From the NCBI GenBank assembly GCA_032622095.1, contig CP136069.1, positions 166,214,394-166,278,393 on the forward strand: a stretch of DNA of 64,000 nt, given 5' to 3'. Each line of letters begins with the position of its first letter. The stretch's first letter is position 1. The DNA is from Siphonodentalium dalli (Eukaryota; Mollusca; Scaphopoda; Gadilida; Siphonodentaliidae). Shown here piece by piece: positions 23,001-35,000 of the stretch. The notes beneath the pieces were generated by a model. That model did no database searches. It saw only the letters and a list, made by a program, of their open reading frames with translations, and had not been told where the DNA came from. The position numbers and the translations under genes are program-made.

Positions 23001-26000
23001 ATCCAAGATGGCCGCAGCAAGAAGCAACCATGTTTTTCAATGGAATTCGGAAAAATTCTGGTGGTCAGCCAGAATATCCATATGACGTTTGGTGACAGTT
23101 GTATGAAGGATGTGTTCTGCAGGGTGCACAAAAATATTTTATTCATGCAAAGAGTAAAATTCCAAATGGATGCCATGTTTTTCGATGAAATTCTGGGAAA
23201 AATTTGATAGCTCCCATCCCATCCCATAGAGGTGATCCTAAATATGCCTCTGAAGTTTAAAAATATATTTCCAATAAATGCGGGCGAAATCCAAGATGGT
23301 GAATTTAGGGAAAAATCCCATTTGAAAGATCCATATGAAGTTTGGTGATGATCGGATGAGGGATGTGGCCTGCAGGGTCTGCCGAAGGATTTAGTCATGC
23401 AAAGAGTAAAATCGAAGATGGCCACTGGCAGCCATCTTTTCAATGAATTTAGGAAAAAAATGATGGCTCTCCTCTAGAGGTCACCTTGAAGATCCATATA
23501 AAGATTGGTTATGATCGGATGAGGGACGTGGCCTGTAGGATGTGCCAAAGAAAATAGTTGACAGACGTACGCACGCCCCCACGGATGATGGGTGCCAAAC
23601 CATAGCACAAACTTGATTTTGTCAAGTTGAGCTCAAAAAAGTATTTACAGGTAGGGCTGGAATAATTATACTAACCAAGGGAACAGGATCTATTTGCTGT
23701 TCAGCCAGTTCTTGTCGTAAGGAAAGAGCTATGTGCCTCAAAACAGGGATTTCAAACTTGTTGAAGAGATGTGGCCCCATCTCACCAGCGAATGAATCAA
23801 ACACCTGTAGTATCTGCAATAGAGAACAGGATACGTCCAGATTGAACCCTTTCATGACGGGAGCAGCGCTGGTGCAGCATTAAAGAAACTGTGCCAGTAC
23901 ATTCTTATATATGCTAACATCTGGAATTCGCTGCCAAAGAATATTCGGGGCTCTAGATCATTGCCAGATTTCAAATCAGCATTTAAAACTCAACAATTTA
24001 AATGCAAGTATCCGAAGAATCAAGCAAAGGATAAACAGTGACACATTAATATGTATTTCATTGGTTGTTGATTATACCTATTTTAATGTCTATTTATCAT
24101 GAAAAAGCACTTAGGGCCCAATGCAGGAATAAGCGCTATATAATAAATATTATTATAAAATTTGAAGCCAGAGTGTGCCTGAGATATATTTGTCATATAC
24201 GGTATTTGACAACAAAACATGACACAGGGTCCAGATCTTTTGTAAAATTACCCCAATCATGGATGATAATATTATCTATCTCTCAAAGCGCAAATAATAT
24301 TTTCAACACATCCTTCACCATATTATAATATTAACCCTTTCATGATGGAAGCTGTGCTGGTGCAGCATTAAAGACCCTATGCTAATGCATCTCTTATATG
24401 TGTGAGTCTCCCATAGGGAGCCTCGCATATATAAGAGAATCCACTGGTTTACAAGATCAAGATAAATATTGTTAGGCCAATGCATTCTCGTATATATGCG
24501 AGGCGCCCTATGGGCGACTCGCATATATAAGAGAATGCATTGGCACAGGGTTTTCGCAAAATTCAGGAAGCTCCAGTCATGAAAGGGTTATCAGGCCCAG
24601 GGTTCGCGCTGCCACTTGCCAAATTTGCCAATGACAAAAATAATTCACATTTGGCAAAAAATATTTTCATTTGGCAAATTTTTGGCAAGTCACTTTTTAA
24701 TTCCCCAATAAAGTTGAAAAAGTCGGTCATTATAATTATGTTAGTGGTGTTTTATATGATTTCGGAAAAGTTAACACCTCCATTAAGATGCAGTTAATCT
24801 GGTAACATTATTGGAGGGATTACCAATATTTAGTGTGATAGCTATAATCCTCCTGTGATGTTACCTTCTGACGAAGCAACTCTTATATATATACCATTGT
24901 ATTGTTTGGTGATTGGTTTATTGTTGTATGTTAAACCACAATAGAGATGCGAGTATAATTATTAACTAACTGCTTTCCTAGCGATATCAAACACCATTCA
25001 AACCGTGAGTGTCGAAACAATAAAGTCAATGAAGGTTGCAGAAAATGATACTATCAGGGATAACAATTGGCAAATTCTAATAGAATTTGGCAAAAAATAT
25101 TTCATTTGGCAAAAGTTAATTTTGGTCCAGTGCGGACCCTGATCAGGCCTTGGTGACATGGAAGACTCTCTATTTTATACTGACCTGTGCACCAGCCTTG
25201 ACCTGGGCAACAAGGTATCGGACAACAGTGTCAGCTATAAGCCTCAGTAGTCTGACTGCTGCATCTGGGTATGTGTAAAGGAACTTGCGAGATTCTGAGA
25301 TTCCCACTGTGCTGGCACTACCATCAACCATGAACTTCATCAATGTCCACTGAAATTACCAAAGAAATTATCTACAAAGTGTTTATTTTATATCACACAC
25401 CCTCAGCATTCACAGAATTAGCTTCTGTAAGAATTAGTACAAATCACGATGGGGTTAAACATACCTTTCCGATGTTCATCAGGCAATAACTGGCAATAAG
25501 TGGCCACTTCATAAAAAATGTTGAACCACCTACGTCTGAGAAAACTTTTGAGCAAATGCACTGAGTCAAAAAACAGGGATAACTGGACAAAAAAAAGTAT
25601 GATGAACCTCATAATCGCAAGTGCACAGGTTGCCATGGTACTAAATATAGGAATGTATTATGAAGGAATAAAAGCTTGGACAAAATTATGCATGTTGAGA
25701 AATTTTTTCTAAATCGAAAAAAGGGGATAACTGCACACAAAATAGTTGGACAGACCTCATAATCACAGGTGCACAGGTTCCCATGGTATTAAATATATGT
25801 GCCAAGTTTCAAAAATATTGACATCAAAATACTGTTGGAAAATCACTTCAGTACACATAGAAACCACTGACCTCTGGGTAAGCAACTGACAAACTTGCCA
25901 AGATACACAAATCTGGTTAACCTCCCTTTGTATGGATCACAAACCTATGCTTATTTGTAATCGAAACCGCTTCATTTTTGCCCTAGTTGGTTAATATGCT

Positions 26001-29000
26001 ATGCACCTTACTGGATGAGCCACTGGGACCATGTGGGGACAAACAAGTTGTCAATCTAGGGTACTTACAGGTGCACCAGAAAATCCAAATAATGGAACCT
26101 TTCCTTCAAGTTTGTGTCGCGTCAATGTGATACCATCAAACACATATCCAAGGGCCTCATACACATCAACATTCTGTTCAAGCTTGTCGATGTCATCAGG
26201 ATGGCGGATTAGATTATCGAATATAATTCCCTGAAAAAACAGTTGTAAAATCACAACTAAATTTATTATTGGATAAAATAAAAACACTCTTTTATTGGAA
26301 ATGTTTGGCCCCATGGCCTTATTCAGCCAGCCGACCTCGAAACTATGCAAGTTGGATACATTGGTGCCGAAAGGACTCAACGCGCAAACAAATCACCCAC
26401 ACAGATGAGAATGTCATTGACAGGTGACCATGGTTTAGAAGTAATCAGGCTTTTATAATGTAAACTGACATTTCATATATACGGACTAATGAATTCTTCA
26501 ATTTATTGTCAAAATGTAAGGCCAAAAAAAATAAAATTATCGTTCTCGGGCAATTTTTTTTTCAAATCAATGAGGGAGGGAGGGAGGGTTTTATTTTTAT
26601 TTTTTATTTTTTTTCTGCGCATAGTAAGCATGGACAAAGATACCTTCCTCTGTCTAGTAATAACCAGAAAGGTAGAGGGAACTGTTATGCATATAAACTC
26701 ATTTAGTCTTATATAAAAATGACATATATGGTACCAGTGTATGACTGGGATTACCTAACAATATATAATGCCCCTGACATTAACCACTGTTATTGTTGTC
26801 TAAAAACTGATACCTCCCCATTCTAATATGTGATCCTGAATTTAGTCCTGTGCCTTTCAATTGTATAAAGTTACAATTAGTGTAAGTTGTTCACAATGAC
26901 TAATTGTAAGAAGAGCATGAGGATCAGCTAATCATTTTCTTAATTGTAGTCATCTACTTCATGTTGTAAGCCTGCAAGTCACTTTTTAAAACATTACATG
27001 TTAGAGCTCAATGCACACTAATATTCAACACATATCTGCTATGGACATGTTGATAAAATCAACAAAAACAAATTTGTTCTAATTTATTTTTTCGTAAGTT
27101 TTTTTGTCATAACATCAGGCATTGCAATAAAAAGACCTAATGCGGCCCTTTTTATTCAATGCGGCGGGGCCTGAGAACCAAAACCTTTTTTTTTTGGCAT
27201 AACCTGTTGATATTATTGTCTGACTGAAGAAGCCATGAGGCCGAAAATTTACAATAAAAGAGTGTTGTTATTTTATCCACAAACAGAATGTCCCTCTGGA
27301 CAATTTTCAACATAAATTGTTTTTATTTGAATATATGAAAAGGGCAGACATGAAATCAATAATATAAAACAGGACACTTAAGCGTTTTAGAGCACTTCGG
27401 TGGATTTTACGCTATACAAAACTGTTATTTATTATTATTATTATTTATATATTTTCACTGTTTTCATATCCTGAACTCAGCATAGAATTATTGTGTTCAA
27501 ACTCTCCACATTGTTACTAGAGATGGGCGGTACTCGGTATTTACCGTGCGGTATCAGCGTAATACCGATTTACCGTACGGAATCAAAACTAAAAATATCG
27601 AATTTTTGGTACTCAAATTATTCATGTGTTGCCAACTTGTGTGTCTTCGTATTGAGTAAAGTTTATCAGTAAACACTCCCTAATTGTGTAGGATTATCCT
27701 TATTTATAGCATGCTATGTCGGTACATTTCTATTAACTGATCATCATCGGCATCATGCAATTGTGCAACTCTTTAACTGGAGTAAGCGATTTTTCGCCTG
27801 CGGGCCGCATAGATTTTATGAACCTAAATATGTTCAAGTCTATTACATATGGCTTTTGAATAGTTAAAGAAGAAGCAGTGGCTTCAATGTCATAATTTGA
27901 TTGAGCATGAGAAAGTGACAATAAGTAATCATGTTAAAAACATTAACTCAATAATCAGTTATGATGTAGCAAATAATGTCGATTGGTACAAAGTCTGAAA
28001 TCTATTTTCACATTCTAAAAATAGAAAAGATCAATCAAAGATTTAAGAATTCTTTTACACAATGTGTTTTGCTCAAATTCATAATGCTGTGTTTGCATGG
28101 CAGATTTATTCCACTGTTGGGACTATTTATTGGGATTTGTGAATTGTGATCACTGATTACTACTCACAATTTTATTCCCTAACGAGCACTAACAAAAATG
28201 TAATGTGATGAAATTGACACGTATATATATGGCAGTCATGCATTGATGCATTCTCTCATTCTTTTCAAAAGCTGTGCCACGGCATGCATGTAAATCTTCA
28301 AAGAGATATGTGAATATCATTAAAGAGATGTGTGAATATCATTAAAGAGATGTGTGAATATCATTAAAGAGATGTGTGAATATCATTAAATAGATGTGTG
28401 AATATCATTAAAGAGATGTGTGAATATCATTAAATAGATGTGTGAATGTGTAGGACATTTGTTGACTAATTTAGCTGTAGTCATGAATGTAGTAAATCCG
28501 TAGACCGTGGGCATATACTGTTCAGTTATAAACTTGGATTACTGCAATTTACCGGGAATCTCTAATCTGGTCTTATAATTAAGAGCCAATACTGATTACC
28601 ATACTGTTACCGAGGTAAATCAAAGAAAATTTACCGATACCGAGATTGAAATTTCAATACTGCCCATCTCTAATTGTTACATCTACAGTTCCCCAAACTG
28701 TTACAATTACATGTATTTTGCAGTTCCATCATGTTATAACTAGATCAAGTAAATTGACAAGAAATGTGGTAAGTTAGTGTAACTTAGCCTCCTTCGTAAC
28801 ATGAGCATGGTAAACCCCAGGTTTTGAATCCAGTCAGCATTATACAGTTCGCACACACTTGAATCGAATGTCTTTGTCATCCACCCGAGACCAGAATGAC
28901 ACACTTTCTGAATCAGCTAGGGTGTCTTAACAGCAAAATGATAATATGTAATGCTAACAAAAATGACAATTATTTTTCTATGATTCCTAATACAGCACAC

Positions 29001-32000
29001 ATACCTGTCCAGGTTCCCTGCAACTTTTCATTCCCAGAGCCAGAGGAATCACAAGAATATCTGAGAATATTATAGCTGCATCTAACTCAAATCGTCGAAT
29101 GGGCTGGAATAGTAGGACAGAGGGAATAATGTAATAAAGTTATAAAGGAAGCATGATGAAAAATCATATCACTAAATTGAACGCGGGGTATTCTTCTGCA
29201 AAATGCTCGAGTGCGATATCACTTACCAATCAAAAAACTGTGCGGCTCTATATTTATTACATACCCCAATCACAATTGAAATTGTTAATTATAACAAACT
29301 TTTTCGATGAAATTTATTGCTTTGCAACAATTTTGGCATCACAAAAATAAAAATTTCTCTTTATGTCACCTGTAGCAACGTCATGATGTAACCTGTCACA
29401 AAAACGTCAGGATCGCACTAGGGGGTCGAAAATTACCACACAGTTGAATCAGATAATCTGAAAACTAGAGGAAGAATAAAACAATATTATTTTCAAGTCT
29501 GAATTTAGCATGTCTGACATTTGCAGAATGAGTTCTCCAGTGGGTAAATTTAGTGATGCTTTCCTGCACGGTGGGCTTGCATCACCAAATTCACCCTTTG
29601 GGGGCCTCATTCTGCTTAGGCCTCATCTTCTGGGAAGTAGCTATAGTCTCAAATTAAAATTATTTTTAGTTACTTTTTCCCTTCATTTGAGTTTCTATAT
29701 CCCTTAATTTTCAGAAGATAAAATGCATAATCAAGGTGACTAATGGATGAACATCACCAACTTCAACTGAGGAACTTCAATCTGTTCCTAGGTCTCCCAT
29801 AGCAGTTGATGCCTAAGCAGAATGAGGTCCCATGAGGGTGAATTTGGTGATGCTAGCCCATCATGTGGGATAGAGTCACTAAATTCACGCTCTGGGGACC
29901 TCATTCTGCAAATTTCAGACATGTTACATGTACCACTTAATGAACCCAGTGATTTTGGGATTTTTTTAAAGTCGACTCTTCCCATTCAAGCATGTAACTA
30001 CTCACCATAACATTAGTGATTAATCATAAGAAATGTTGGTCAGATCTAAGACATTATCTTCCCAAAGTTTCCCCCAATTCTGACTACCGCATCTAAAGAT
30101 ACCCTCAAAAATATCAGGGGGAACTTACTGTTTTTAGGCGTTTATATGTTTACCAATATTATCCTATCATAGCTTACAGTAATGCTCTAAATAATCGACT
30201 CCTTAACCACAGCAGAATTATGGGTAACTTTTCAGGATTTAGTCGGAAATATGGCTTGTTGCCATTCATCGGAAAGCTCTCATTTAGTCGGAAATATGGC
30301 TTGTTGCCATTCATCGGAAAGCTCTCAGTGAGAGCTTTCCGTTGAATGGCAACAAGCCATATTTCCGACTAAATCCTGAAAAGTTACCCATAATTATGCT
30401 GTGGTTAAGGAGTTGATTATTTAGAGCATTACTGTATTTGGGATTCTCGTTTCCACATACCTGTAATGTTAATTCTGCAACTGTATCAGGTTTCTTAATC
30501 ATCTCAAAAAAGCTCTGATCAGCCTTAACCTCATGGTATTCTGAAATATCAGGTGAATAATTAGTGTAAGAATGTAATGATATTAAGTTCACTTCATGGT
30601 ATTCTATAGCAGAATAAAAAGTCCCTTTTCTCCTGGTGACATGATTGAAAATGGACATCTTTTCAAAAAATATCTTGAAAACTGTTATTCGTAAGTTTCT
30701 GACTGATTATTTCACAAATATGTTCTTTAATGCCAACTTAATAGTATTTGTCATAAGAAATCCAGTCAAAAATAAAAATAATAGGCTCAATGAGTGACTG
30801 GTGCTAGAACTTAGTAGAAGGTTTGTTTGATAAAAAGTTTGAGGTTGAAGATTTAGGTAACATCTTGAACAAGACACATAGAAGGATCAGCGAATAATAT
30901 AGTAGTTCATTAAAACAATACGCCAGATAGTGCAGCAGCTCACCAGCACAGAGTTTTCACCATCTTTTATAATATAATAATAATATTGTATAGCATTTAT
31001 ATAGCCATTAATCCCTGGTGTAGCTCAAATCAAAGCGCTTACATTATTATCCCAGCTGTTTTGAGTAATGCCGAGTCTTGTGCCTACTGCCACTTTACAA
31101 GTTCTTCACTAGAGCGGCTTAAGCTTACACAACAACCAGGTCCTAGAGCCCGAAGCCGCCATCGCACGCCGCCGCCGCCAGCCATATTGGCCACAAGCCG
31201 CCGCCAGCCATATTATTTCTAACGCCAGCCACATTTAAAAATCTCCGCCGCCGGAATTGTAAAATGGCTGAGCCGTGTGCATGGGCTTATATGTCATGCA
31301 CAACTGTGCTGTGAATCGCAAGAACTAAACCGCATTGCCTAATATGGACACGGCATGGTTGTTATATTATCAGAACACCTGGCCCCTTAATGTGGAATAG
31401 ACTATCCCAATGCATGCTTTCATATAACTGAATGGGCGCATCCATTCGGTATTGAAAGGGTTAAAATATAAATTGTTTATATCGACAACACCCAATCTCA
31501 GACATCAATGGCATTTGTCAATATATACACATAAGAATAGAAAATAGTTTGAAATATTATATATCATTACTATCGGGTTCATCATTCAATGATGCATGCA
31601 TATATCGCAAGATGGCAGTGATGATAGCAGTATGAAGACGACAGAAGTCCCAATTTAACTACTTATACCGATTAGATGGGGAAACTACATAGTATATCCA
31701 TGCCAGTCCTTCGTGAATTTTCGCCATAATGGAAAAGCCCAACATCAAAAGATCACGTGTGGTCTGGAATTCTACGGGTTCACCACAAATGCTAAAAAAC
31801 CGGCGTCTATAACCGGTAACAAGGGATTAGGAACATTTCGGAAACGAAAATACGCTGAATGATAACATCTCAGCCGGCTGAGCCGCCATATTTCGTCAGC
31901 CACGAACGTCGTGACTGAGCCGGCTTAGCTAGCGAACCAGCCACGACAATCGGTTGAGCCAGCCATGAAAACTATTTGTCGTGGCTTCGGGGTCTACCAG

Positions 32001-35000
32001 GTCCCTATTTCTCACCTACTACAAGTGACCTTGTACAAGGGTCACAACCTGGCATGAGATTTGAAACAGCGTGCTGCTACAGGGCACACTCTGCTTAATC
32101 CGACCAAGTCACTGTTGTGGAGACGATAGTCTACTAGCGGGTGCGATCTCATGCCGGTGTGTTAACACCATTATAAGTGTGACACTCTAACCACTGGGCT
32201 ACCTAACTCTTTTGATAAAACTAGGGACACCGAGCATGATAGTTGACCTCTGGATCTGCATGTACTACACCTGTGTCCTGTGTTTACACGTGGCAGCATA
32301 TTGGTGTCATCAAAGGGTCTCCAAAGGGAATAATAACTGAAACTCCGAATAAAAAGGGTACCGTTGTATTGAAGAATGTTCATTATTTTAAGGGATCTTT
32401 AAACCTTATATTATTTATGGTGATCAGTAGGTCATGTTGGGGATTTGTTTCCACTAATCGACTGCGGATTTCAGCATCGACCTATTTAATAATCGAGCTG
32501 ACGCCGATTAGTCAGACTAATCATTTCAACACTAACTCGTATTTTTAAGAGAATACATTGGCCTATCACTATTTACCTTGACCCTGTAAGCCGATGCATT
32601 CTCTTATATATGTGAGGCTCCCTATGGGAGACTCACATATATAAGAGAAGGCACTGGCACAGGATCTTTAATGCTGCACCAGCAGTTAATGACACAGATC
32701 GATGGGAGTGATATTCATACAATACATGTACCTGGAAGATATCGCCCTGCTTGTCTCATGAGCCAAACTGGAACTCGTTCTGTTTTCTGTCCCAACGCTG
32801 CTCTTATTATAAGGTCATTCTTCAGTGGAGGAAATGGAAGACCCTGGAAAACAGATATACTCTTATAATCATCCCTAATAAGGCTAAACAAAATAATACA
32901 GTAATGCCCTAAGTAATCGACCCATTAACCACAGCAGAATTATGGGTAACTTTTCAGGATTTAGTCGGAAATATGGCTTGTTGCCATTCATCGGAAAGCT
33001 CTCTCCGAGAGCTTTCCGATGAATGGCAACAAGCCATATTTCCGAGAGCTTTCCGATGAATGGCAACAAGCCATATTTCCGACTAAATCCTGAAAAGTTA
33101 CTCATAATTCTGCTGTGGTTAAGGGGTCGATTACTTAGGGCATTACTGTACTCTTATAATCATCCCTAATAAGGCTAAATAAAAGGTCGGTAGACCTCAT
33201 GTCCGCCTCTAAGTGTCGGCTTGATACGACCGTTGTTTGTGCATAAAAACCTGTCTTTAGTGCTAGTAAACCTACATACCAAATTAAATTTCATTCAGTA
33301 CACATTTACTAAAGTTATCATCCGGAAACCTCAAATTGACAAAAATTCTAAGTAAAAAAGGGACATAACTCTGGTGAAAATTGGCGGGTGGAACCCGAAT
33401 TCGAACTTGACCTGTGTTTTGCTGGGAGAAAGACACATACCAACTTTGGTTCAGATCAAATAATCCAAACTGGAGTTATCGGTCGGAAACCAAAAATGTT
33501 AACAGACGGTAAAATTCTAAGTCAAAAAGGGGGCATAACTCTGGTGAAAATTGCCGGACGGAACCAGAATTCGAACTTAACCTGTCTTTTCTGCTAGTAA
33601 ACCCACATACCAAATTTAATTTAATTTGGTTCACTCTAACTAAAGTTATCATCTGGAAACCTCGGACAGATGGATGCACGGACGCACGCACAGACTGATT
33701 ATAATAGTCCTCCGAACCTGTTGGGTCGGCGGACAAAAAGGGGCATAACTCTGGTGAAAATTGGCGGACGGAACCAGAATTCGAACTTGACCTGTCTTTT
33801 CTGCTAGTAAACCCACATACCAAATTTAATTTAATTTGGTTATCATCCGGAAACGTCGGATGGACGGACGGAGTGCTGATTATAATAATCCTCCGAACAC
33901 GTTGGGTCGGCGGACAAAAAGGGCCATAACTCTCGCAAAAATGGGCGGAGCAAACCCATATTCGAACTTTACCTGTATTTGGTCTGATAAACTCACCTAT
34001 GAAATTTTCTTTTGATCTAATAACCGAAACTAAAGTTATCATCCGGAAACCATTTCCGGACGGATGCAAGGATCGACGGACGCACGGACAGACACCGGCT
34101 ATTTTATTAGTCCCCCGAATTTTTTTTCGGGGGACAATAATACCTGGTAGAGAAACAGAAACTAAATGTAGGACATTCCAGGAATTCTGTCAAATACGTA
34201 ATAGACTGGTTGTTTTAAGGTTCCTGTTGTTTCTACTATGTTGCATCGCGCATAACGGCAGCTCCATGCAAAATTTACATTCAAATTGTATTCATATAAA
34301 CTGATTGGGATATCTCAATTTCTTAACATAATCAATTGAGATCAGAATCTACTCGTGTCTGAAATAAAAGTGCAGTCTGGAATATAAGTGCATGGTGGAA
34401 AAACCGACCAGAAGTGGAGCAGACACCAGACGGTTATCTTGTAGGTCAGACCGTTTCCAGGATAGATAACTCTTGAAAACCATGGCATAAGAAGGCATAA
34501 AAAAGGTTCTTCTTCACTGCAGAGAACTTCACATAAATGTCGATAAAAGTTGATATATACAACTTATAAATTATCTTTTTAATTTATTTTATTTCTAATT
34601 GGCATTGCTCATCACACACCAAAAAAGATATATATATATATTATTGGCATTATAGTAACGACAATAAACGAATTTGAAATTCCCAATTACCGTACACCTT
34701 TCAGTAAAGTTTCACCAGGTTGAACTCGGAGTACAACTTTTAGTGTGTCCCATGTATGTCAAGGTCAACTTAACCGAAATGAAGTTCTGGCGTCATGTGC
34801 GAACACAACCTACAGAAGCATGATCGGAAATGCTAGAAAAAAAGTTGTGTTTCTTTCTATGATTTGTAAGATTCTTTAGTAAGACGAACACTGTAAGTAA
34901 AGTTAGAGTTAATGATATTTGTATGAACGCGCGATAGTTAATATAGTTAATTAACGTAGATCGATAGGGTAAATACCCGTACAGAAACTTCACGTATGAT

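Noticed and set aside
22985-23443. 152-codon minus-strand frame
   Set aside because: It is the translation of reverse family F repeats; similar peptides arise wherever the repeat occurs.
31140-31260. GCC-rich stretch as a CpG-island promoter
   Set aside because: It is a short simple repeat (GCCGCC, CCAGCCATATT) in a UROD intron, without a following first exon on either strand.
33476-34069. 197-codon minus-strand frame
   Set aside because: It is built from repeated reverse modules of the GGACGG family (peptide [20 protein letters not shown] twice), with no independent protein features.
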